From Dastarcus helophoroides (lineage: Eukaryota; Arthropoda; Insecta; Coleoptera; Bothrideridae): a stretch of DNA of 64,000 nt. The notes beneath the pieces are model-generated. The model was not told the origin of the DNA. It was given only the letters and a program-made list of their open reading frames with translations, and did no database searches. The DNA is taken from the NCBI GenBank assembly GCA_028583605.1, contig CM053337.1:22881764-22945763 (forward strand), given 5' to 3'. Both the position numbers and the translations under genes were made by a program. Position 1 is the first letter of the stretch; each line of letters starts with the position of its first letter. Positions 54,001 to 64,000 of the stretch are shown here, piece after piece.

Positions 54001-57000
54001 AAAAATCATTTCTTAAAAAAAAGTCGATATTTCATAACAAAAGGTCAAGGTTAAAAAAAAGTAAACATTTTTAAAAACAGTTCGAAAATTTAAAAAATCG
54101 AAATTGTGAGAAAAATCCAATTTTCGAAAAAATTGAAAATTTAGAAAAAGGTCGAACTTTCAAAATTTTTGGATAAAAAACCAATTCGCTACGTAAAAGT
54201 CGAAACGTCGAAAATAGATCGAAATTTTAAAAAAAAAGTGAAAATTTTCACAAGAAATTATAATTTAAAAAAAATGTAAATTCTGAAAAAAGTCATAATA
54301 TCTAAAGAAAAAAGTAAAACTTGATGACAAAAGGTTAACATTTTCTAAAAAAAGTTCGAAAAAAACGAAATTTTGAGAAAAATCCAACTTTTGAAAAAAA
54401 TTGATCATTTTCAAAAAAAGGCAAAATTTCAAAAAAAAGTCAAAATTATTCAAAAAAAAAAGTCGAAATCTTAATAACAAATCAAAATTTTGAAATTAAA
54501 AAAGTGAACATTTTCAAAACAATTCGAATTTTTCTATTTTTCAAATAAAAATACTAAAAATAAAAAAAAAAAATTAAAATACTATTTACTACATAAAAGT
54601 CGTAATTTCGAAAAAAATTAAAATTTTTTTAAAAATAGTCGAAATTTTCAAAAAAAAATAAAATTTTGAGAAGTTTCAATTCTAAACCATTTCCTAAAAA
54701 AAGTCGAAATTTCATGACAAAAGGTCAAGGTTCAAAAAAAGTGAACATTTTTAAAAACAGTTCGAAAATATGAAAAATTGAAATTGTGAGAAAAATCCAT
54801 TTTTCGAAACAAGTGAAAATTAAAAAAAAAAGTCGAACTTTCAAAATTTTTAGATAAAAAACCAATTTGCTAAGTAAAAGTCGAAACGTCGAAAATAAGT
54901 CGAAATTTTTAAAAAAAAGTGAAAATGTTCACAAAAAATTATAATTCAAAAAAAATTTTAATTCTAAAAAAAGTCATAATATCTTAAGAAAAAAGTGAAA
55001 TTTGATGACAAAAGGTTAAGATTTTCTAAAAAAGTTCGAAAAAAACGAAATTTTGAGAAAAATCCAACTTTTCAAAAAAAGTGAACATTTTCAAAGTTGA
55101 AATTTCGAAAAATTAAAAAAATCAAAATTTTGAAATTTGAAAAATGAATATTTTCAAAAAAGTCGAATTTTTGAAATTTTCACATAAAAATATCATTTAC
55201 TACAATAAAGTCAAAATTTCGAAAAAAATTTAAATTTTTTGAAAAAAGGTCAAGGTTCAAAAAAAGTAAACATTTTTAAAAACAGTTCGAAAATTTGGAA
55301 AATCGAAATTGTGAGAAAAATCTAATTTTCGAAAACAGTGAACATTTTTTTAAAAAGTCGAATTTTTTAAATTTTTAGATAAAAAACCAATTTGCTTCGT
55401 AAAAGTCGAAACATCGAAAAAAATTTGAAATTTATGAAAAAAGTGAAAATTTTCACAAGAAATTAAACTTTTTAAAAAAATTTCAATTCTGAAAAAAGTC
55501 ATATTTTAAGAAAAAAGTGAATTTTGATGACAAAAGGATAACATTTTCTAAAAAAAGTTCGAAAAAAACGAAATTTTGAGAAAAATTCAACTTTTGAATA
55601 AAGTGAACATTTTCAAAAAAAGTCGAAATTTAGAAAAAAAGAAAAGCTATTCAAAGAAAGTCGAGATTTCGAAAAAAAGTAAAAATTATTTTAAAAAAGT
55701 CGAAATCAAAATTTTGAAATTTAAAAAAAGTGAAAATTTTCAAAAAAGTCGAATTTTTTAATTTTTTACATAAAAATTCCATTTACTACATAAAAGTCCA
55801 AATTTCTATAAAAATTAAAATTTTTGAATATTTCAAGAAATTTTCACAAAAAAATTAAAATTTTGAGAAGTTTCAATTCTGGAAAAAATCATTTCTTAAA
55901 AGAAATCGAAATTTCGAAAAAAAGTAAAAATTCTTCAAAAAAAAGTCGAAATTTTAACAAAATATCAAAATTTTGAAATTTGAAAAAAGTAAAAATTTTC
56001 AAAAAAAGTCGAATTTTTCAATTTTTAAAATAAAAATACCATTTACTACATAAGTCGAAATTTCGAGAAAAATTAAAATTTTTTGAAAAATAGTCGAAAA
56101 TTTCGGAAAAAAATTAAAATTTCCAGAAAAGTTTCAATTCTGGAAAAATCATATCTTAAAGAAAAAGTCCAAATTTCATGACAAAAGGTCAAGGTTCGAA
56201 AAAAGTAAACATTTTTAAAAACAGTTCGAAAATGTTAAAATCGAAATTGTGAGAAAAATCCAATTTTTCAAAAAGGTGGCTTTTTTTAAAAGTCGAATTT
56301 TTTAAATGTTTAAATAAAAAACCAATTTACTACATAAAAGTCGAATATTTCAATTTTTCAAATAAAAATACCATTTAATAGATAAAAGTCGAAATTTCGA
56401 AAAAAATTAAAATTTTTTGAAAAATAGTCGAAGTTTTCAAAACAAATTAAAAATTTGAGAAAAGTTCCAGTTCTGGAAAAATCATATCTTAAAAAAAGTC
56501 CAAATTTCATGACAAAAGGGCAAGGTTCGAAAAAAGTAAACATTTTTAAAAACAGTTCGAAAATTTTGAAAATCGAAATTGTGAGAAAAATCCAATTTTT
56601 CAAAAAAATCCAATTTTTCAAAAAAATCAAAATTTTTTTAAAAATTCGAATTTTTTAAAAACCCCATTTCCTACATAAAAGTCGAAACTTGAAATAAAGT
56701 CGAAACTTTTGAAATAAAGTCGAAACTTTTGAAAGGAAGTCGAAACATTTGAAAAAAAAAACGAAACTTTTAAAAAAGTCGAAACTTTTGAAAAAAAGTC
56801 GAAATTTTAAAAAAAATTTAAAACTTCAAGAAATAATCAAAAATTTAAACAAAAGTGTAAATTAAAAAAAGCGGTTTTCAATAAAGCAATATTTCAACAG
56901 AATCAGACTTAAAAAAAACATTTTTAAAAAGATAGTCAAAATTTTGAGAAATCAACAATTTTCAAAACATTGAAAAATAAGTCAAAATTGTAAAAGAGCT

Positions 57001-57655
57001 GAAATTTACAAATTAGGTTAACATTTGGAAAAAGTAAAAATTAAAAAAAAATGGGAAATTGGAAACCCGAAATTTTTAAAATATAGTCGAAATGTTTAAA
57101 AAAGTTAAGATTTTCAATAAAAATCGAAGTCAGATTTAGAAAAAATCGTTACTTTCAGAAAGTTAAAACGAAGAAAAGCTGAAATTTTGAAAAAAAAAGT
57201 CGAATTAAGAATGTAAATGTTTAAAAAAATCGAACTTAAAAACAGTCAGGTTTGCAAAAAAGTTGAAATTTCAAGTCAAAATTTTAAATAACAAGATGGG
57301 AAATCTGAAAAAAAGTCAAAATTTTTAAAAATGTAGTCAATAATGCGATAAAAAGTCAAAATTTTTCAAAAAAATTCCGTCATGAAGTCAAAATATTAAA
57401 AATTTAAACTATTCAAAAACAAATTTTCAAAAAAGAAATTGTTTAACGAAAACAGAGATTCTCATATAAAGTTTCTAAGAAAGAAAACGAAAATATATCT
57501 AAAAATCATTATTTTAAAGCTGGAATTTTCAAAAAAAGTAAAAACTTCGAAAAAAGTCGAAATTTTCCAAATTAAGTCAAAATTTCTAAACAGCTTGAAG
57601 TTTTGGGAGTCGAGTGAAAAAATGTCGACATTCTGAACAAAGTTGATATTTTTAA
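51065..57655. repeat. 6.6-kb inverted-repeat structure with one arm amplified in tandem
   Basis: Left arm about 51,065-52,170, right arm about 56,180-57,655, inverted. Matches: TCAGAATGTCGACATTTTTTC (51,090) with its complement at 57,620; GATTCTGTTGGAGTATTGCT (51,850) with 56,890; CCTGACTGTTTTTAAGTTCG (51,495) with 57,235. Between them, 52,540-56,650 consists of further copies of the inner arm segment (GTAAACATTTTTAAAAACAG and CATTTACTACATAAAAGTCG landmarks). 52,200-52,540 is the hinge. No coding content. Termini do not show obvious TIRs beyond the arms. Confidence 0.8.
52540..56650. repeat. Irregular tandem array inside the inverted-repeat structure
   Basis: GTAAACATTTTTAAAAACAG recurs near 53,005, 54,060, 54,740 (as GTGAAC), 55,265, 56,205 and 56,540; CATTTACTACATAAAAGTC near 52,888, 53,635, 53,895, 54,585, 55,195, 55,790, 56,040, 56,320 and 56,665. 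Spacing varies between about 250 and 1,050 bp, indicating units that themselves contain two or more subunits and were rearranged. Confidence 0.8.
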
Positions 57656-58982
57656 ATCACAAGCACAAAAAAATGTTAACCATTGTTATCAAAATTTGGT
57701 GTTTTTATGCGCTTTATTCGAATTAACTACTATTTACTAAACCGTAAACCTTTAAAATCGGAAGTTATTGCCAAGGTTGACGATAACGACACGTCTTACT
57801 GCATGCATGTTTACATAAAATTAGCTTTTATTGTTATTTCTCTAATTGTCGAATTGAATTTGTGATAAATTGCAAATTACCATCAGAAAACCAATTTGCA
57901 GTCGTAACGTTCGTCTTGCATTAGCAACGCTCAAATCCCCGCCATACAATTTTTTTAACAATGCTTGTTTGAATACAAAACAATTTCTCAAAGTTTTTCG
58001 TAATCAGTTTTGGTGTTTGTGGCGCCTGCTGATAAACACATTACCTGATTGTCATGTGATCATGCTTCAAACTTGAAATTTTTTTCATAAACTCGTCGTG
58101 TAACCCACATTTTAATTGTCGTATTATTTAAACTAAGTTTATCGCACGCGCGTGTTTCGCTTTAGAAACTCGGAGAAACCCAACATGAGATTTATCCAAT
58201 TCAAGCTACGACGATAAATCACGTTTATTTCCCTTGTAAAATCAACTTCGGATATTTCCAACATTTAGTTTGTTTTCGTGTCGATTTTCTTAAAATATCT
58301 GCGACTATTTTTAAAAACAATGGGCACGGTTACTTGTCAATTATCAATTGTTATTTTAGCGTCACGAATCGCATTAGTTTGGATCATAAAAAGTTGTAAT
58401 GTGATTCTGTTTACAAACGCAATAAAAGTGAAATATAGATGAAAATGGGGGAAACGTTTATCAAGCAGTAAAACGTTGTGCGGCATACGCTTCTCATTAA
58501 AGCGAATTATTTCATAAATCCGAATGAGGCCGACCGTTTAATATCCTATTAGTTCTGCTGTTAAACAATAATTTGTGTACGAGGTTTGCCAGTAAAGCAT
58601 CATTTGATGCTCATTTTTGTTGACAACTGAAGTTATCTTCAAGTTTTCAATGCTTCTACTGAAGGACTTTCCCCAAAATTTTGACAATTAGGGTGTTTCA
58701 TGGTCCATACCATAGACGTAGAAAAACAAATAGAGGCTGCTTATGTATTTTTTACGACTTCTATGATTTTTTTTTTTTTGACATATGATATCTGAAGTTT
58801 CTAGGTTATTCAAAATCGTTAATGTCCAACTACATTTTGTAAAAAGCAATTAAACCTGCACTAATAAAAAATATCTGTCATCAGCGTTTACCAAATATTT
58901 TTTTCTTTCGTAATTCTGCACAATACGAAGTTTCTCTAAGAGTCACAAAAGAATAACTCTTCCTATTAAGAAAAAAGTCTTA
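57656..58982. other. Unique-looking sequence without a supported gene
   Basis: Short open frames at 57,683-57,865 and 57,870-58,076 have no recognisable domain. GC content is slightly higher than in the repeat blocks, and a TTTATCGCACGCGCGTGTTTC patch near 58,140 stands out. Possibly intronic or intergenic host sequence. Confidence 0.4.
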
Positions 58983-59179
58983 TGGTGCGTTTACACTAAA
59001 CACTTTATTCCGTACATTTCTCTCTGACATAAAATATATTTTCTCTCCGACGTAAGTGTCAACTATTCTGAGAGAAGCTATCTCCTGTGTAGATATGTCT
59101 CGAATAGCTTCTCTTAGGACAGTTGACACTTATGCCAGAGAGAAATGTACGGAATAAAGTGTCTAATCTAAACGCACCC
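58983..59179. mobile_element. PIF/Harbinger-like palindromic MITE with TTA duplication
   Basis: TTA (58,980-58,982), then TGGTGCGTTTACACTAAACA ... TGTCTAATCTAAACGCACCC, then TTA (59,180-59,182). A 3-bp TWA duplication and GGGTGCGTTTA-type ends fit PIF/Harbinger. Nearly the whole element is an inverted repeat: CTTTATTCCGTACATTTCTC and GTGTCAACTATTCTGAGAGA pair with the other half. The left half has an extra ~25 bp (ATATATTTTCTCTCCGACG). A truncated relative starts at 11,765. Confidence 0.85.
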
Positions 59180-59182
59180 TTA

Positions 59183-59674
59183 GAAGCGTATAGAAAAAAA
59201 TTCTTCACAAAATTATTAATGGTGGGGGTGGTTCTCAAATCTTCTTTAGATTTCTTTGGTTACTGAAAGTGGTAACATTTTTTAAAGTGTCCAAGTGATA
59301 AATTTTAATGAGTTTTCAGCAATGTAGTACTGACCAGTGGCGGCCACTGCTAAGGTTTGCAGGTTTGCGCAACCTTCAAAAAGACGCTGAGATAAAAAAG
59401 AAAGTAAATTGTTCTTTATGTTGTTTATTTTATTTATTGATAACAGATTTATGGTTACCAAACATACTGCTGACTATAGCGGATTCCGCCGATTCGTAAG
59501 GGTTTGACGACATTATTGGGTCCATGGTTTGCAAAGTTTGCAGGCTAGACTGCAAAATTTGCTTTACACATATGCACCTGCGCCTTAGGTCATATTTAGT
59601 TCGCTTAAAATACTTGCCCATAAGCAAGCATTAAGTTGTACTTGTGGGTGCAAACCAAATACCGATTCGTTATT
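59183..59674. other. Spacer with a lone CAGTGGCGGC end
   Basis: CAGTGGCGGCCACTGCTAAG at 59,335 resembles the ends of the hAT-like elements and is followed by AGGTTTGCAGGTTTGCGCAAC, repeated in part near 59,535 (GTTTGCAGGC). No partner end is visible. No gene supported. Confidence 0.4.
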
Positions 59675-59682
59675 ATAATCTG

Positions 59683-62600
59683 CAGTGGCGGCTAGTAGCT
59701 AAAATTAGAGGGGGTGCTGCGACGGCATTTGTGTTAAAATTGTGTAAAAGCAAACGAGTTCAAAAAATTAATAACATAAACCACCTCTGTTGCTTCCCAA
59801 TGAACCTTCAACAGAAATATCAACTTTAGGAAAAGTCGAAAATGCAAAATTTCGAGGAAAAATTGGAATTTTGTGATTAAATATGAATTTTGTCTGGTTT
59901 TTTAGAAAGTTTCCTGAGCTTGAAATATATATTTTTTAAAACGATATTGTTTTCTTTTTAAATATAAAGTTTTTATGAAAAATTAAAGAAATAGTAAGAA
60001 AAATTTCTATTTTTAAAATTGTTCGAAGTTATGAAACAAATTTCGAAAAAGAACTTGCAGTTCAATTACAAATAAATTCCAAAAATGTGAATTTTAATAA
60101 CAAAGGATCGACTTCAAGCTGAAATATTTGATCTTTGAAGCTTCTCTGGTAACTTCAAAATTATAGAAAAAATTTAAATTAGAACATTAAATTGTCAATT
60201 AATTTTTTTAAAGATTTTTACTATTTTTTATTTTGAAATTTCTACAAATGTTGACCCATTTTTGAAAATTTCAATAATTCCTACTTTAAAAGTCGAAATT
60301 TTAAAAATATTTTTGACAATTAATTAATTTTTAAAAATTGTTTTTTTTTCATTGATTCTGACATTGCTATTTTTTCAAAAATTTTATGTAATAATAACAA
60401 ATTTCAACTTTTTTCTAGAAATGTCTGCTTTTTCTCCAAATTTTGAGCCTAATCTTTAAATTTTAATCTATTTTTTAACGAAATTTGACGGACTTTACAA
60501 TTCCGGGAATAAATTTAACAAATAAAAATAACAGTTCTAAAAAAATTGGAAATTTCGATTCAGAATTTTCTTTGGTTCTATAATAGTAGTAAGTTTTTTT
60601 TAGCGAAATATCAAATCGCAAAAAGATGAAATTTAAAAGGTTCATTTTACTTGAAATTCAATATTTTTCTCACAATTTAATATTTTTTTCAAAATTCTAA
60701 ATTTTTCTGAAAATTCAATATTTTTCTGAAAATTCAATATTTTTGTCAAAATTGAAAATAACTTTTTTTTAAAATTTTTTCGGTTTTTCCCAAAATGTTG
60801 ACATTTTTGGAGAAACTTCATGGTTTTTTTCTGAACATTTTTTGTTAAAATTTCTTTATAAAGAATACATGAAAGCAATCACTAAACACGTAATTAATCG
60901 ATTTAAAAAATGTTAACCCCAAGCGGGATGAAAAAGGATATTTAACTGAACATTAAAATTTAAAATTTTCTTTTACAAGCCAAAAATTGGGTTTTGAAAA
61001 ATAATTTTGTTCGAACAAGGCAACATTTAAAAAGTCGAAATTTTCGAAAACCTGAAAAAAAATTTCGAAACAAGCCGCATTTTTAAGTCTTAAGGAGTAT
61101 TATTGAATATTAAAAGATGTCACTACTTTCGAAAATAATTTTGGCTCAACAAGACAAAATTTTGAAATGTCGAAATTTTCAAAAAAAATTGAATTTTTCG
61201 ATAGTTTTGAAAAAACTGTAAAATGTTTTAAAATAGTCGAAATTTTTAAAAAGAGTCTACTTTTTAAATCAGGACGAAATTTTAAAAGGGTTTAAATTTA
61301 AAAAAAAATCGAAATTAAAAAAAAAATTTTCAAATAAAAGTCGAAATTTAAAAAAAGAGCCGAAATTTCGAAAATAAGTTGTAGCTTTCAAAAGAAAAGT
61401 CCTTTCAAAAGAAAAATCAAAACTTCGAGAAAAGATCGAAAATTTAAAAAATAACTGGAATTTTTAATAAAAATGAAAATCACCAAAAATCAAAATTTTC
61501 CATAAGTTGGAAAATCGAAATTTTCCAAATTTTCGTAAATCAAAATTTTCCAAAATTTGGAAAAAAACGTCACATCAGAATAGTTAAAATTAACTGGAAA
61601 AAAAATCAAAATTTTCAAGAAGGTCAAAATTTTGAAAGATTCAACACTTAAAAAAATTTTAAATTTTCACAAAAAGTAAATATTTAATAAAGCCGTATGT
61701 TTTCAAAACAGGAATATTTTTGTAAATGTCTAAATTGTCAAAAAAAGTTAAAATTGGGAGAACAAATGAAATATTTGAAAAACGGTCAAATTTCAAAAAA
61801 TAAATTTTAAAATGCGGAAGTTTTTGAGGTTGACATTTTGCAATTAAATCGAAAATGTCAGAAGTGCCGAAATTCTCACAAAATATCAAAATTTCTAGGA
61901 ACATACGAACGAAATTCTTAACAAAAGTGGAAATTTTCGAATGAAATCAAAATTCTGAAATAGGTCAAAGTTTTAAAAGATTCCAATTTTCGAACAGAGA
62001 AAATTGAAATTTTGAGAAAAAATTTGAATTATCTGTGCAAAAAAGTCGAAATTTGAGGAAAATAATCCATCGGTTATTAGTTTTTTTAAAGAAAAATATT
62101 AAAATGCGGAAGCAATGGAAAATTTTTCTAACATTTTTTGGTTTCTTTCCAAAACTTTGACATTTTTACAGAAATGTCGGTATTTTTTTCTAAAAGTTGT
62201 TAGTCAAAATTATAAAATAAACTTTAAAATGTCAAAATGTCGTGGAAAACCTAACATTTTTAAAGCAAATTAGAGGAACATAAAAAATTAGAAGTTGAAA
62301 TTTCCAAAAAAATTTTAAGAACAATATTTGCCGGAAAAGTAATTTCGAGAAAATTTATTGGTATAATATATTTAGGAAAATAAAAACTTTCCCAACAAAA
62401 AACAAAAAAACAAAATATTAGAAAAAAATAAAAATGTTGCTACAATATAGTAGAAATTGCAAACTCAGGTAAAAACGGGAAGATTTGGTATTATTTTTTT
62501 CAGAGAAATAACAAAATGCGAGAAGAGTTGAATTTAGATTGTTTCTTAAAATTATCATTAGTTTTTCAAAATTTTGACACTTTTAGAGAAATTTAACCTT

Positions 62601-62873
62601 TTTTTGTCAAAATTTCAATTCTTTCTCGAAGTATTAATTTTTTTATCAAAAGATTTAGAAACATTAATTTTTGAAAATGCGTATTTCATCAACATTAGAA
62701 AATAAATAGAAAATAGATTTTAGAAAGAAAGATGAAATTTTTAAAAAAGAAATCAGAGAAAATTTAAAATTTCTATAAAAAAGTGTTAAGGAAAAGTTTT
62801 CAAAAAAGACCAACATTTTGAGAAAAAACTCGAAAGTTGCAGTTCCTCAATGCTTAAACATGAGCCGCCACTG
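59683..62873 (+). mobile_element. hAT-like non-autonomous element, CAGTGGCGGCT termini, perfect 8-bp duplication
   Basis: CAGTGGCGGCTAGTAGC at the left and GAGCCGCCACTG at the right, flanked by ATAATCTG (59,675-59,682 and 62,874-62,881). Left subterminal AGAGGGGGTGC matches the AGGGGGTGC of the element at 15,999. Interior 59,830-62,850 is the degenerate AAATTTCGAAAAAA motif, T-rich in the first ~1 kb and A-rich in the second, with no gene. Confidence 0.92.
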
Positions 62874-62881
62874 ATAATCTG

Positions 62882-63516
62882 TCATCGGTCAATGTTGCGA
62901 GTCTTGAAACACAAATAAAAATGAATTCAGTGCAAAGTTTAATTGCACAGCCATTCTGTAACCGATCTATGTCAAAAAAAACTGGAATTTAAGCGACGTG
63001 GATGACCTATTCCAGACTTAAATATTGTGCAGACCGTGTTTTGTAAAAAGCGAAGTTTTAACAGAAATAGTTCGCGAAGCTAAAGAAGTACCTATGTGAC
63101 ATTGTTATCTGCTAAGCTAAAGAACGATTCAGCTTCACTGGCCATTTAATTGCAGCAACCTTATTTTTTTCTAAAAAGTTTAACCAACATAAAATCACTT
63201 TTCCCGAAAAGAATTTTAAAGAAACCGATAAGGTTTATCAATTTTTTAATTTACAAAAACTAAGAGCTGAATTACCTGTAATTTACGAAACAGAAAAGTT
63301 TTAATCGGCTTTAAAAAAAATACAATATGCCAGGAAAGATTGTCCGCATTAACGATGTCTTCAAAGAAAAGGACTTAATTTAGGGAATACTTGACTTCAG
63401 TAAAAAGTTATTGATAAATTTGCAGCTGCCAAAGATCGTCCGTCGTATGGACTTTCTCTTCTTTTTCTTTCTGTTTTTGGCGAATATAAAAAAGGAGAAT
63501 TTTAGCAATATACTAT
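62882..63516. other. Sequence without a recognised gene
   Basis: Broken reading frames give nothing I can assign, although runs such as CCTATTCCAGACTTAAATAT look like decayed coding sequence. It borders the hAT-like duplication on the left and the next repeat on the right. Confidence 0.4.
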
Positions 63517-64000
63517 ACAGGGTGTTACAAAAGTCCGGGCCGCTACTTCAGGAGCATATTCTACACATTAAAATATGAAAAATGTTAAAATACATTTTTT
63601 CTTTAAATTGCCTCCTAACGGAGATATGACCATTTAAAGATGGCGCCCCTAAAGTGATTTTTTTACTACAAAAAGTTAACGGTTAGTAGCAAAGTCATGA
63701 AATTGGGCAAGCAGTTAAAGAATTGGATTAGGCATATTCTCATGTAACATATTTTTTAAATAAGCAGTAGCGTGGTGTGTAGGGGGTTGCCCGCGATTAT
63801 TTTTTGCCGTAACTTTTTTGTATTGCAATATTTCGACAAAAAAGTGCCATAATCGTAAAAAGCAACATTTTATATACAAAAAAGGTACTCTTTCTCAAAG
63901 TCGCTAAAAGTAACCGTTTCCGAGAAAAAGGCGTTTAAATAATCCTATCCCGTCTTCGAAATTCTAACTAATTTGTATAAGAAAAAATAAGTTGGTCATA
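63517..64000 (+). mobile_element. Start of an ACAGGGTGTTACAAAAGT-type repeat, cut by window edge
   Basis: TATACAGGGTGTTACAAAAG opens a stretch with a composition unlike the AT-rich blocks (GATGGCGCCCC, GGGGGTTGCCCGCG). ACAGGGTGT termini are common in insect DNA transposons and unclassified repeats; without the other end I do not assign a superfamily. Confidence 0.5.

Overview
The window is eukaryotic and very probably from an insect. It is AT-rich and almost devoid of genes. It has GT-AG introns and AATAAA poly(A) signals, and it is filled with metazoan transposon families: pogo/Tigger-like and hAT DNA transposons, a Jockey-type LINE, a Penelope-like element, BEL/Pao debris, solo LTRs and a tRNA-derived SINE. 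Nothing looks bacterial or organellar. I cannot name the species.

Left part (1-14,800). A pogo-like transposase fragment runs off the left edge on the minus strand. Next comes a tandem array of about 245-bp units ending in one inverted unit. A 6.1-kb pogo-like element (2,933-9,042) carries a broken transposase, and a second transposon with ~178-bp terminal inverted repeats (4,914-7,479) sits inside it. That inner element encodes an intact 577-594-codon protein with a plausible DDE core; it is the best-preserved gene in the window and the best candidate for something poorly described. An inverted-repeat element (10,748-11,487) and a decayed BEL/Pao fragment follow.

Middle part (14,800-32,990). 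A solo LTR (14,834-15,358) precedes a hAT-like element with a perfect 8-bp target duplication (15,999-20,548), which holds another hAT-like element (16,467-19,772). Then come a small tandem repeat, a cluster of palindromic repeats carrying a hammerhead-ribozyme-like core, and a third hAT element (23,007-24,301) with transposase remnants. About 8 kb of degenerate AAAATTT/GTCGAAA-type repeats follow, with three nested tandem periodicities of about 100, 1,130 and 450 bp. A SINE closes the block.

Host exons. Two phase-compatible exons (33,230-33,346 and 33,556-33,680) with a poly(A) signal form the 3' end of a host gene encoding a tail with two PY (PPxY-type) motifs. A possible signal-peptide exon lies at 45,824-46,011. 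These are the only non-transposon coding sequences I can argue for.

Right part (34,600-64,000). A second, inverted copy of the 16,467-19,772 element lies at 35,837-40,326 and carries its own solo LTR. It abuts a Penelope-like element into which a 3.5-kb Jockey-type LINE has inserted with an 11-bp target duplication (40,643-44,138). Further right are more palindromic repeats, a 6.6-kb asymmetric inverted-repeat structure (about 51,065-57,655) in which one arm is amplified in tandem, a PIF/Harbinger-like palindromic MITE (58,983-59,179), another CAGTGGCGGCT hAT-like element with a perfect 8-bp duplication (59,683-62,873), and the start of an ACAGGGTGT repeat that leaves the window.

There is no operon or pathway here. 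The order of events is readable from nested insertions and target duplications. The recurring theme is long non-autonomous elements whose interiors consist of one degenerate AT-rich motif, which switches strand from block to block.
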